The translations under genes were made by a program, and so were the position numbers. Shown one piece after another: positions 8,286-17,160 of a DNA stretch of 64,000 nt. The stretch spans positions 1,736,001 to 1,800,000 of the forward strand of contig NZ_CP090376.1 in the NCBI RefSeq assembly GCF_022836875.1, in the 5' to 3' direction. How positions within the stretch are numbered: position 1 is the first letter of the stretch; every line of letters starts with the position of its first letter. Origin of the DNA: Flavobacterium enshiense. GTDB taxonomy: Bacteria > Bacteroidota > Bacteroidia > Flavobacteriales > Flavobacteriaceae. The notes under the pieces were generated by a model. The model was given only the letters and a program-made list of their open reading frames with translations. It was not told the origin of the DNA and made no database searches.

Positions 8286-10497
8286 TGTTTACGCGTGTTA
8301 CTTTATCCACTCCATCAATTTTCTTGATATTTTCGATCAGCTTTTTCAGGATGATGTTGTTCTGGACGATAACAGTTACCTGTCCGTTAAATAGTCCTGC
8401 TTCACCACTTAAGGAAATACTCTGGATGTTTACGTTCATTTGGTTGGAGATTACCTTGGTCAGTTCGTTGGTTAAACCAAGGGTGTCCATTCCGGTGATT
8501 TTTAGGGATGCTTTGAACTCTTCCTGTGAGGAGTCTATCCATTTAGCCTGAATGATGCGATAAGCGAAATTAGATTGCATGCTAAGAGCATTCGGACAAT
8601 TTTTACGGTGCACTTTAATGCCTTCGTTGATGGTTACAAATCCGAACACATCATCGCCCGGAATCGGGTTACAGCATGTGGCCAATTTGTAATCCAGTTT
8701 GTCCTGTTCTGCTCCAAAAACCAATAAATCGTAGTTTTTGCTTATTTCTTCTTTATGGATATGCTCCGGATGTGCAGAAGGCGAGCGTTTGATGGTTTTT
8801 TTGAAGAAATTAACCAAAGTATTGCTTTTCTGCGCAGCATAATCTTTTAACTGCTGATTGTCGATAGTACCAAGTCCGGCGCGATAGAACAAATCCAGAC
8901 TGGTTTGTAATTTGAAAAAGTTTACAAGTTCATTAATGGTTTGTTCGTTAAGCGTGATTTTAAGATGACGCAGTTTACGGTTAAGGATTTCTTTTCCGTC
9001 TTCGGCTATTCTTTTGGTGCCCTCATTAAGTACGTTTCTGATTTTGTTTTTTGCGCGGGATGTGGTGACATAATCCAGCCAGTTCGCAGTTGGTTTCTGG
9101 TTAGGCGATGTAATGATTTCCACCTGATCTCCGCTGTTCAAAACATGATTTAGCGGAACCAGTCTTCCGTTAACCCGTGTTCCTCTAGTTTTTACTCCCA
9201 CTTCCGAGTGGATACTGAAGGCAAAATCTAGTGTTGTGGCTCCTTTTGGCAACGATTTGATTTCCCCTTTAGGAGTGAAGACGTAAATTTCCTTGGCATA
9301 CAGGTTCAGTTTGAAATCTTCTACAAAGTCAACAGCATTGCTTTCAGAATTTTCCAGAGCCTCTTTTAGTTGGTTCAGCCAAACGTCCAGGCTGTTTTCT
9401 TCCGTAGCTCCCTGTTTGTATTTGTAATGTGCTGCATATCCTTTTTCGGCGATTTCATCCATGCGTTCGCTTCGTACCTGAATTTCCACCCAGCGGCCTT
9501 TCGGACCCATAACGGTAATGTGCAATGCTTCATATCCCGTTGATTTAGGCGAAGAAATCCAATCGCGCAAACGGCTCGGACTGGGGCGATAATGGTCGGT
9601 AACAATCGAATAAATTTTCCAGGCCAGGAATTTTTCGTCATGCGGATTTGATTTGTAGATGATTCGCAGTGCAAATTTGTCATATACTTCGTCAAAAGTA
9701 ACGTTTTGTGCCACCATTTTGCGTCTGATCGAGTAAACCGATTTCGGTCGGCCTTTCATGGTATACTCGATACCTTCTTCGTCTAAAGAACTTTTAAGGA
9801 CATCGGCAATTGATTTGATATAAGCCTGTTGCTCTTCCTTGCTTTCTTTCATTTTGCTTACAATGTCGTTGTAAACAGTAGGTTCGGTATATTTTAAACC
9901 TAAATCTTCTAGCTGGGTTTTTATGTTATAAAGACCCAATCGGTGGGCGAGAGGAGCATATATGTATAAGGTTTCCGAAGCGATTTTCGCCTGTTTGTAA
10001 TCCACCATGCTTTCCATGGTTTGCATGTTGTGCAGTCGATCGGCAATTTTGATAAGAATTACTCGAACATCATCATTAAGTGTTAGCAGCATCTTGCGGA
10101 AGTTTTCCGCCTGCATGGAAATTTCCTGATCGGTTTTGACTTTCGCCATTTTGGTAAGACCATCAACAATACGCGCTATTTTAGGATTGAACATGCGTTC
10201 GATGTCTTCCACTGTAATGTCTGTGTCTTCCACCACATCATGCATTAAAGCTGCTGCAATGGCAGTGGCGCCCAATCCGATTTCGTTGGCTACAATCTTG
10301 GCAACGGCAATCGGATGGAAAATATAAGCCTCACCCGATTTACGGCGTTGGTCTTTATGCGCATCCACAGCTACATCAAATGCTTTTCGGATAAGTTTTT
10401 TGTCTTCTTCGGAAAGCGTTTGGTAACTTATGCGGAGCAGTTCCTTATATTCTTTTGCAATAGCCTTATTTTCAGCTTCTAAATCGATTTCTGTCAT
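8278..10497 (-). CDS. Bifunctional (p)ppGpp synthetase/hydrolase (Rel/SpoT, long RSH)
   Basis: Makes and degrades the stringent-response alarmone (p)ppGpp. The 739-aa length is that of a long RSH. Domain order: HD hydrolase (about 40-190, with H47, H61 and the H86-D87 pair), synthetase (about 245-365, with RPKSVYSIRRK and GYEALHITV), TGS (about 402-462), helical and zinc-finger-like CCNPIPGDDVFG region (about 605-620), and ACT (about 665-739). Both catalytic halves look intact, so a bifunctional enzyme is expected. The ORF opens at an ATG. Confidence 0.96.
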   Translation of the reverse strand: MTEIDLEAENKAIAKEYKELLRISYQTLSEEDKKLIRKAFDVAVDAHKDQRRKSGEAYIFHPIAVAKIVANEIGLGATAIAAALMHDVVEDTDITVEDIERMFNPKIARIVDGLTKMAKVKTDQEISMQAENFRKMLLTLNDDVRVILIKIADRLHNMQTMESMVDYKQAKIASETLYIYAPLAHRLGLYNIKTQLEDLGLKYTEPTVYNDIVSKMKESKEEQQAYIKSIADVLKSSLDEEGIEYTMKGRPKSVYSIRRKMVAQNVTFDEVYDKFALRIIYKSNPHDEKFLAWKIYSIVTDHYRPSPSRLRDWISSPKSTGYEALHITVMGPKGRWVEIQVRSERMDEIAEKGYAAHYKYKQGATEENSLDVWLNQLKEALENSESNAVDFVEDFKLNLYAKEIYVFTPKGEIKSLPKGATTLDFAFSIHSEVGVKTRGTRVNGRLVPLNHVLNSGDQVEIITSPNQKPTANWLDYVTTSRAKNKIRNVLNEGTKRIAEDGKEILNRKLRHLKITLNEQTINELVNFFKLQTSLDLFYRAGLGTIDNQQLKDYAAQKSNTLVNFFKKTIKRSPSAHPEHIHKEEISKNYDLLVFGAEQDKLDYKLATCCNPIPGDDVFGFVTINEGIKVHRKNCPNALSMQSNFAYRIIQAKWIDSSQEEFKASLKITGMDTLGLTNELTKVISNQMNVNIQSISLSGEAGLFNGQVTVIVQNNIILKKLIENIKKIDGVDKVTRVNNV

Positions 10498-10827
10498 GAT
10501 GCTTCATTGAGTACCTAAAAATAAGGGAAAATGAGTGAAATTCCAAAATATTAAGTGTGATTTATGAATTACGAATTATGAATTACAAGTTATGAGTTGT
10601 GAATTGTGAAAATTAAACACAACTTTCCAGTGACTAAAGCTCGCGAAGCCACATCAATAAAAAAAAGATAGTACAGATTAGTTTAAAAAAAACACAACTT
10701 TTTACAGTTGCAGTATGCTGCTTTTCATTGTAGGTAAGGATTCGCAATCCTTGCTGTCAGGGGATAATATAAAGTAAAAAGGGGTCATTTACATGATCTC
10801 TTTTTCTGAAATATGATTTTCAGATTA
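10498..10827. other. 330-bp intergenic region upstream of rsh
   Basis: Holds an AT heptad repeat (10561-10611) and a perfect 7-bp hairpin (AAGGATT-CGC-AATCCTT, 10736-10752). Nothing coding was seen. Confidence 0.6.
10561..10611. repeat. AT-rich heptad repeat (GAATTAY units)
   Basis: About seven imperfect 7-8-nt units such as GAATTACGAATTATGAATT. On the opposite strand the run at 16284-16323 contains the same words. It ends 64 bp before the rsh start. Confidence 0.7.
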
Positions 10828-11259
10828 TTATTTGTTCATTACGTTGAACATCCAGCGGATACCAAATCTATCCAAACAAACTCCCCAGTATCCCCAAGGT
10901 TGCTGGCTCATAGGCATGCACTCTGTAGAACCTTCAGCTAAAAGGGCGTAATATTTATCAGCATCTTCTTTTGTGTCAAGGTCTAAATTGATCGTTGTGT
11001 TGTTTCCGATTACAACTTTGTGACCCATGCTTTCCAACATATCAGTGGCCATGATTCTGGTTCCGCCGATAATAGGCATGCTCACGTGCATTACTTTGTT
11101 TTTTTCTTCGTCAGAAAGTTGCGGAGCTCCTTCCGGGCCGGGCATGTCTCCCATGCGAATGATTGGAGTGTCAAACTCGCTGTTGAATACTTTTTTGTAA
11201 AAATTGAATGCTTCTTCAGTGTTGCCCTGAAAATTCAGATAAATAGAAACTTGTGCCAT
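10828..11259 (-). CDS. VOC-superfamily protein (PhnB-like glyoxalase fold)
   Basis: A 143-aa protein of two paired beta-alpha-beta-beta-beta modules. It opens with YLNFQGNTEEAFNFYKKVF and ends with the PhnB-type motif WGYWGVCLDRFGIRWMFNV. PhnB-like proteins are often annotated as glyoxalase or 3-demethylubiquinone methyltransferase, but most have no known reaction. It is cytoplasmic and a single gene. The metal site is incomplete by eye, so catalysis is uncertain. Confidence 0.85.
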   Translation of the reverse strand: MAQVSIYLNFQGNTEEAFNFYKKVFNSEFDTPIIRMGDMPGPEGAPQLSDEEKNKVMHVSMPIIGGTRIMATDMLESMGHKVVIGNNTTINLDLDTKEDADKYYALLAEGSTECMPMSQQPWGYWGVCLDRFGIRWMFNVMNK

Positions 11260-11665
11260 TGCCGTATGTTTTTTGTTGATTTTTAATGTTTTAAAGATAA
11301 GAAAAATAGCATATAACCGGCGCTGTATTTTTAGAAAATAATGTTGTTAAAAATATTTGCGGATATAACAAAAGTCACGCTGCGCAAAGCCTCCCACTTT
11401 GAGAAATGATTTTTGGAAATAGTATTAAAGTATAATAAAGAGAGAAGATATAGCAATAAGTTGTAGCTTTCTACTTTATAGATATGACTACAAAGTCGAG
11501 TAACTTCAAGGAACTGGAATATTTGTTCCTTCTGTTGAAGTTTAAGAAAATCTTTTTTCAATGGGGTTATTTACTGAAAACAAAGTTTTTTTGTAAGTGA
11601 AAAAAAGATAATTAATTTACATTAGTAACATTATAGGTAAGTAAGTGTAAAAGAAGGGTAACGTT
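11260..11665. other. Divergent intergenic region (406 bp) before the phosphatase gene
   Basis: AT-rich. A short minus-strand ORF of 76 aa (11331-11561) is not convincing (see rejections). A plausible phosphatase promoter lies just downstream at 11695-11702. Confidence 0.5.
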
Positions 11666-11694
11666 GTGTTAAAAGCTTTTGGATTTCGGGACAA

Positions 11695-11702
11695 TACTTT
11701 TG
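11695..11702 (+). promoter_or_regulatory. -7 box for the secreted phosphatase
   Basis: TACTTTTG fits TAnnTTTG and is 26 nt before the ATG at 11729. The box lies inside the longer reading frame that could begin at 11666, so the start at 11729 is favoured. No good -33 element was found. Confidence 0.5.
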
Positions 11703-11728
11703 TCAGGTCTAAATTAATAAACACAACC

Positions 11729-14473
11729 ATGAAAAAACTTTATCTCTTAGCAGTCCTTTTATGTATAGGATTTGTCTCGAAGGCGCAAACCTTGTATCCT
11801 TATTTGCAAAACGCTACGCCCACATCCATTTATGTGAACTGGAAAACCAGCAGTAACCCGGAATCGGTTGTTGAGTACGGAACGACAGTTTCCAATCTTA
11901 ATGTAACAGTTACAGGAAACACCAATGTTTTTACCGATTCGGGTTATCCCGGCAATTATTTTTACCATAGTGTAAAGCTTACGAATCTTACACCCAATAC
12001 AAAATACTATTACAGAATAAAAACAGGAACGGATGTGTCTTCCATCAATTCATTTAAAACATTGCCAAATCCGGGGCAAGCTGCTACTGCTGACGGTCAT
12101 ATTCGTTTCCTTATCATGGGAGACAATCAGTTAAAAGCGGTACCACGTTATGATTCGCTGGTATCCGGGGCAAAAAGAAAAATAAGACAGAAATGGGGAG
12201 CAACATTATCACCGGAAGATAATATTGCCATGACTTTTATGGTTGGCGATCAGGTTGATGTGGGAACACTGGATCATTATGAACATGTGCACTTTAAGAA
12301 AAACAGAGGCTTATCTGGGAATATTCCAATTCAGACCACTGTTGGAAATCATGAAACATACGGAACATTAGGAATGAATTCGTATTACGATCATTTCTAT
12401 ATTAATGAACTGTCATACAAAGGAATTTCTTCGGGAACTGAAAATTATTATGCCCAACAAGCCGGGAACGTATTGTTCGTCAGTTTGAGTTCTGAACACA
12501 CTGGTGGTGCTCAGTTAGCTTGGTTGCAACAGGTTGTCGCCGCGGCAAATACTGATAACACTGTTGACTGGATTTTCTCATTAAGCCACAGGCCGTATCA
12601 GGCTGAACAGTATGTTGGCGATATTTCGACCTGGGTTAGAAATACTGCCGTGCCTTTATTGGTTACTTCTCCAAAGTATTCAATGCATATTGGAGCACAC
12701 CATCATCTTTACCATAGAGGCCAATTAAAAAATACGCCAACCTACAATATAATTTCCGGCGGGACAGCTTGGGACCAGTATTGGGGTTCGTCTACTGAAC
12801 AGGATTTTGAAGATGTTCAGAAAACAATCTGCAACTGGATTTATCAGATAGTTGATATCGATGTGATCAACGGAACAATGGATGTTGAAAGTTATTCTAT
12901 CGGAAGTGTGGATCGATGGAAAGACAATCAATTGATGGATACATTCCACCGGTATAAAAACAAACCTGCTCCGGAAAAACCATCCATTACAAATACCTTT
13001 TCAGAAAATGTAACGCTGCCGTTAACCGTAAATGGATCTGCTTACAGTACAACTACGACAGAATTATTAAATACCAGTCAGTTTTTAATTTCACAGACAC
13101 CAACATTCGACATCATTAAAAAAGAAGTGTATCGTGATTTTGAAAATTTATACGGAAAGTACGGAACACAAAGAGATTCGACGGTTAATATTAATCTTGG
13201 AGTTGATATTACTAAGATGGACCTGGCTTCAAATTCACTTCCAAATGGCCAGTATTATGTGAAATTACGTTACAGAGACCGCAATCTGGAATGGTCACCG
13301 TGGAGTGATATTAAGACGTTTACCGTTACCGGAAGCACGACTGTCAATACGGCAATAACTACGGATGCTTTAACCTACGCGCAAAACGCAGCCATAAGGG
13401 TTAATTTTACAGACGCACCGGCGAGCACATCAACGTGGATCGGCTTATATAAGGAAGGGCAGACACCGGGAGCTTCATCACCCTCACTAACGTGGCAGTA
13501 TACCAACGGAAGTACCAGCGGTTTTATAAATTTCTCAAGCGGATTAGCTACTAAAGGACGGTATTATGCAGCGATATTTTCAAATGGCGGGTACACGGAA
13601 ATTGCGTCCAGAAAATATTTTTATGTTGGTCCTGTTCCTGTATTAAGCACCAATCAGACAGAATATGCCGTAGGTTCTTCTGTAATTGTAAGTTATACTA
13701 ATGGCCCGCAATTAGCTAACGACTGGATCGGAATTTACAAAATGGGAGTAAATCCAGGAGGAAGTGTTCCGTCTGCAAGTTGGCAGTATGTTACAACAGT
13801 TTCAGGTTCTAAAACGTTCAGCGGTTTACCAAAAGGATATTATTATGCCGAGTATTATTTACAAAACGGTTACAATCCCATAGGCAATAAAGTGTTCTTT
13901 AAAATAGGGGATTTAGTAACCGAATTATGGATAAACAAACCGGTATATGATTTGGGTGAGCAAATTTCAGCTTCTTGGACAGATGCTCCCGGGATTGTGA
14001 AAGACTGGTTAGGAATTTATCATCAGGGAGATAATCCCAATGTTGACCCTTTAGTGAGTTATACTTATTTTAATGGATTGGCTGAAGGAACCCAAAATAT
14101 TACAGGAACTGAATTACCAACGCAAACCGGTAATTATTTCGTAGTGATGTTTACTAATGATTCTTATAATGAGGTGTCAAACAGAGTTTCTTTTGAAGTG
14201 GTTGACTCCACCTTAAGCAATACTGATTTTAAGATTGATAACGGATTAAAAGTATATCCAAATCCGACAAATAACGCAAATCAAACCTTCATTCAATCCG
14301 ATTATCCTATTGATGAAATTGAAATTTTCAACACCGAAGGGAAATTAATGTATGCCACTAAAAATGTAAATAATAATAAATATTCTTTGATTACTCAGGA
14401 TTTACCTAAAGGAGTGTATATTTTGAAAATTCATTCCCGAAAATTGTTTACGGCAAAATTAATTGTGAAATAG
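11729..14473 (+). CDS. Secreted purple-acid-phosphatase-like metallophosphoesterase with T9SS tail
   Basis: A 914-aa exported enzyme, predicted to hydrolyse phosphomonoesters outside the cell or on the surface. It has a signal peptide (MKKLYLLAVLLCIGFVSKAQ), an N-terminal fibronectin-III-like domain (to about 115), a metallophosphatase core with GDNQ, GDQVD, GNHE, SHRP and GAHHHLYHR, and a C-terminal type A sorting domain (LKVYPNPTNN then PKGVYILKI...). Between core and tail are three repeats of about 90 residues that open with DWIG or TWIG and share W(I/L)GxY. The start at 11729 is chosen over 11666 because it gives a clean signal peptide and a promoter box sits between them. Confidence 0.92.
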   Translation: MKKLYLLAVLLCIGFVSKAQTLYPYLQNATPTSIYVNWKTSSNPESVVEYGTTVSNLNVTVTGNTNVFTDSGYPGNYFYHSVKLTNLTPNTKYYYRIKTGTDVSSINSFKTLPNPGQAATADGHIRFLIMGDNQLKAVPRYDSLVSGAKRKIRQKWGATLSPEDNIAMTFMVGDQVDVGTLDHYEHVHFKKNRGLSGNIPIQTTVGNHETYGTLGMNSYYDHFYINELSYKGISSGTENYYAQQAGNVLFVSLSSEHTGGAQLAWLQQVVAAANTDNTVDWIFSLSHRPYQAEQYVGDISTWVRNTAVPLLVTSPKYSMHIGAHHHLYHRGQLKNTPTYNIISGGTAWDQYWGSSTEQDFEDVQKTICNWIYQIVDIDVINGTMDVESYSIGSVDRWKDNQLMDTFHRYKNKPAPEKPSITNTFSENVTLPLTVNGSAYSTTTTELLNTSQFLISQTPTFDIIKKEVYRDFENLYGKYGTQRDSTVNINLGVDITKMDLASNSLPNGQYYVKLRYRDRNLEWSPWSDIKTFTVTGSTTVNTAITTDALTYAQNAAIRVNFTDAPASTSTWIGLYKEGQTPGASSPSLTWQYTNGSTSGFINFSSGLATKGRYYAAIFSNGGYTEIASRKYFYVGPVPVLSTNQTEYAVGSSVIVSYTNGPQLANDWIGIYKMGVNPGGSVPSASWQYVTTVSGSKTFSGLPKGYYYAEYYLQNGYNPIGNKVFFKIGDLVTELWINKPVYDLGEQISASWTDAPGIVKDWLGIYHQGDNPNVDPLVSYTYFNGLAEGTQNITGTELPTQTGNYFVVMFTNDSYNEVSNRVSFEVVDSTLSNTDFKIDNGLKVYPNPTNNANQTFIQSDYPIDEIEIFNTEGKLMYATKNVNNNKYSLITQDLPKGVYILKIHSRKLFTAKLIVK

Positions 14474-14493
14474 TGTTTTTGCTAAGTATATTG

Positions 14494-14520
14494 AAAAATC
14501 CCGCATTCAGCGGGATTTTT
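14494..14520 (+). terminator. Terminator of the phosphatase gene
   Basis: Perfect 10-bp arms (AAAAATCCCG at 14494-14503 and CGGGATTTTT at 14511-14520) with a 7-nt loop, 20 nt after the stop. Confidence 0.92.
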
Positions 14521-14695
14521 GCTTTCAAGTAGTTGACTATTCCAGCGAAAGCAAATGTGGACATATCAGATTGGCATTTCCCTAACATGCAGAGATCTTT
14601 ATTCCAATGCAAATTAAACAGGTAATTCTGGAGTAAAGTAACTTTTCACTACCGATTAAAAGGGAACAGTTTTATTTTGATTAACTAACTATTCA

Positions 14696-14728
14696 AAAAC
14701 TTCCAGGCTTTCAAAGGCTGGAAGTTTT
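14696..14728 (-). terminator. Terminator of the serine hydrolase gene (minus strand)
   Basis: Perfect 11-bp arms (AAAACTTCCAG at 14696-14706, CTGGAAGTTTT at 14718-14728), 15 bp beyond the stop at 14743. Confidence 0.88.
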
Positions 14729-14742
14729 CATTCGTTTCATAT

Positions 14743-16290
14743 TTATTTAGTCCGGTTGAAATCCAAATCCTGAAAATCATAACTGAAATCCGTCAATTCC
14801 GAAATAGGTTTCATCTTTATATTGATGGTTTTTCCTGTTGTGTCGTAGGTCGCATTTATAAATGCATCTGCTTCCATATTACGGTTAAACCATTTTACTG
14901 CAAAGCTGTTGTCTTTGTAAAAGAAAACCTCTCCGGATAATTTTGGAGATCGTTTTGAAGCGAAATAGTATTTGCCTTTTTTCTCGCTGATTGAGATTTC
15001 TCCCAACCAATTGTCAGCATAGGTTCCCACAATTTTATCAAGATTTACTTTTTGTGTTGTTTTGTTGTTTGCCACAGCTGTCCATACTTCCTCTGTTGAT
15101 TTGTCCGCGTTGGTAGTAGCTTCCTGTGTCCGCTTGCTGTACATTTCTACATAATCCTTGTATGGGATTTCCAAATAAGTGTTCTTGATGGTATTGGTAA
15201 TAGCTGTAAAAGCAGATCCTGCCTGCTGATTGGTTAAAACTACGATACCTAAGTTCAGCTCCGGCAGCAAGGTTACCTGTGTTACCATACCTTCAAGGCC
15301 TCCGGTATGAGAAATTTGTTTGTACCCTTTCACATCATTTAAGAACCAACCCAATCCGTAAGCGCTGAAGTGCGTATTGTAAGGCGGTGTTGTGTTTGAA
15401 GGGATTATGGTCTGCGCAGCCCACATTTCGTTTTGCTGTTTTTCACTGAACAGCACCTTGTTTTCCGGTCCGTATTTTCCTTTGTTCAATTGCATCATTA
15501 CCCATTTGCTCATATCGGAAACGTTAGAGAATATTCCGCCGGCAGCATCCATAACGGGATTTTTACTTTGTTTGGTGATTCCCAGTTTCCCTTTTAAAGG
15601 TACGTGAGGAGTGACAACGTTTGTAGTATCAGGGATTCGGTGCCAGTTTCCTTTACTTTTTTCCATTTGAAGCGGAAGCATGATGCGGCTTTCCACAAAT
15701 TCAGGCCAGGATTTTCCTGATACTTTTTGAATGATTTCTCCGGCTACTATGTAAAGTAAATTGTCGTAGTCGAATTTAGTTCGGAAACTAGATACCGGTT
15801 TCAAATACCTTAAATTATGGATGATGTCGTTTGAGGTAAAATCACTTCCCTCAGGCCAAAGCATTAAATCGCCGGCGCCCATTCCGAGACCGCTTCTGTG
15901 AGTAAGCAGGTCTCTAATAGTGAATTCATTGGTCACATAGTCATTGTACATCTTGAAATCGGGAATGTATTTTACGACTTTATCGTCCCAGTTCAGTTTT
16001 TTTTCATCCGCTAGAATGGCTAAAGCCGAAGCCGTGAACGCTTTACTGTTGGATGCAATTCCGAACAAGGTGTTTTCATCCACTTTTTGTTTAGTGATGA
16101 TGGAACGAACTCCGTATCCTTTTGAGTGAACCACTTTTCCGTCTTTTACTATGGCGACTGCAATTCCGGGAACGTTGAATGCCTTCATGCTTTTTTCCAC
16201 CAATTCATCAATTTGAGTTGATGTCATTTGGGCAGATACACTAAAACCAATTAATAATGCCGCAACTATAATTGAAACTCTAAAATTCAT
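14743..16290 (-). CDS. Secreted serine hydrolase (class C beta-lactamase/AmpC-like family)
   Basis: A 515-aa penicillin-recognising hydrolase of the beta-lactamase/esterase type, exported by a signal peptide (MNFRVSIIVAALLIGFSVSA). The catalytic S80-x-x-K83 (SNSK), the Tyr motif YDN (FDYDNLLYI, about 174) and the HTG triad motif (SHTGG, about 336) are all present. The length exceeds AmpC (about 380), so a C-terminal extension domain of about 120 aa is attached. The substrate could be D-Ala peptides or esters. The ATG at 16290 is taken; an in-frame ATG at 16311 would add seven residues that fall inside an AT repeat. Confidence 0.9.
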   Translation of the reverse strand: MNFRVSIIVAALLIGFSVSAQMTSTQIDELVEKSMKAFNVPGIAVAIVKDGKVVHSKGYGVRSIITKQKVDENTLFGIASNSKAFTASALAILADEKKLNWDDKVVKYIPDFKMYNDYVTNEFTIRDLLTHRSGLGMGAGDLMLWPEGSDFTSNDIIHNLRYLKPVSSFRTKFDYDNLLYIVAGEIIQKVSGKSWPEFVESRIMLPLQMEKSKGNWHRIPDTTNVVTPHVPLKGKLGITKQSKNPVMDAAGGIFSNVSDMSKWVMMQLNKGKYGPENKVLFSEKQQNEMWAAQTIIPSNTTPPYNTHFSAYGLGWFLNDVKGYKQISHTGGLEGMVTQVTLLPELNLGIVVLTNQQAGSAFTAITNTIKNTYLEIPYKDYVEMYSKRTQEATTNADKSTEEVWTAVANNKTTQKVNLDKIVGTYADNWLGEISISEKKGKYYFASKRSPKLSGEVFFYKDNSFAVKWFNRNMEADAFINATYDTTGKTINIKMKPISELTDFSYDFQDLDFNRTK

Positions 16291-16323
16291 AATTTGAAAT
16301 TTGTAATTCATAATTCGTAATTT
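16284..16323. repeat. AT-rich heptad repeat spanning the serine hydrolase start
   Basis: Four to five imperfect 7-nt units. The opposite strand repeats the word ATTACGAATTATGAATTACAA of 10567-10587. It includes the hydrolase start codon, so the repeat may have supplied it. Confidence 0.6.
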
Positions 16324-16325
16324 TT

Positions 16326-17114
16326 TTAAAACCCTCTCTGTCTTTTTGCTTCAAAGATAAGTATGGCAGCCGCAACCGAAACGTTCATTGAATCGATTTC
16401 GCCCTGCATCGGGATGATAATGTTTTTAGTACTGGCATTTCTCCAGGCTTCGGTCAATCCAGTGGCTTCCGTGCCTACAACCAATGCGGATGGAGTAGAG
16501 TAATCCTGAGTATGATAGGAGGTAGAATCCTGTAGTGTGGCACAATAAACGGCAATGTTTTTTTCTTTCAGATAAGCGATAACCTCTTCGGTAGAACCTA
16601 CAGCAATCTGTCGGGTAAATAAACATCCAACACTCGAGCGAACCACATTCGGGTTATACATATCGCTTTTCGGATTGGCAATAATTACCGCATCAAGGTT
16701 AGCAGCGTCAGCAGTTCGTAAAAGAGCCCCGATATTTCCCGGTTTTTCGGTGGCTTCGGCAACTAAAATCAGCGGGTTTTCGGATAGTTTTAAATCCGAT
16801 AATTGTAAAGATTTGGTTTTGGCAATGGCAAGAATTCCTTCTGTGGTATCGCGGTAAGCCAATTTTTGATAGACTTCTTTTGAAATTTCAATCAGTTCGA
16901 CTTTTTGTCGCGTTAACTGTCGGATTTCGTTTTCTGAAATCAATTCGGGTAAAAACAAAATGGTTTCCAGTTCATAACCCCCTTTTTGCGCTAGCATGAT
17001 TTCACGCTGACCTTCAATTAAAAATGTCCCCGTTTGTTTGCGGGTTTTGGCTTTTTCCTGAAGTTGTACCAGGGATTTTATATACGGATTCTGAACGGAA
17101 GTGATTTGTTTCAT
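16326..17114 (-). CDS. TrmH/SpoU-family RNA 2'-O-methyltransferase
   Basis: A SpoU-class (SPOUT trefoil-knot) enzyme of 262 aa, likely methylating a 2'-OH of 23S rRNA or tRNA. An N-terminal substrate-binding domain (to about 95) precedes the three motifs: motif 1 near EKPGNIGALLRTADAANLDA, motif 2 VGTEATGL, motif 3 IPMQGEIDSMNVSVAAAIL. RlmB and TrmH cannot be told apart by eye. It ends immediately beside the serine hydrolase; downstream spacing suggests the two are not strictly coupled. Confidence 0.94.
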   Translation of the reverse strand: MKQITSVQNPYIKSLVQLQEKAKTRKQTGTFLIEGQREIMLAQKGGYELETILFLPELISENEIRQLTRQKVELIEISKEVYQKLAYRDTTEGILAIAKTKSLQLSDLKLSENPLILVAEATEKPGNIGALLRTADAANLDAVIIANPKSDMYNPNVVRSSVGCLFTRQIAVGSTEEVIAYLKEKNIAVYCATLQDSTSYHTQDYSTPSALVVGTEATGLTEAWRNASTKNIIIPMQGEIDSMNVSVAAAILIFEAKRQRGF

Positions 17115-17160
17115 TTTAATGTAGCTGAAGGAGCAAAATTAAGGAGATATTCCGAAGTTC

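Noticed and set aside
10736..10763. Possible third copy of the structured element (AAGGATT...GTCAGGGG)
   Set aside because: It shares GGATT and TCAGGGG words, but the spacing (12 nt, not 8) and the missing 5' half do not fit the plan. It folds instead as a simple 7-bp hairpin.
11331..11561. 76-aa minus-strand ORF between the VOC gene and the phosphatase
   Set aside because: No RBS or promoter, no domain, hydrophobic low-complexity composition; probably chance or decayed DNA.
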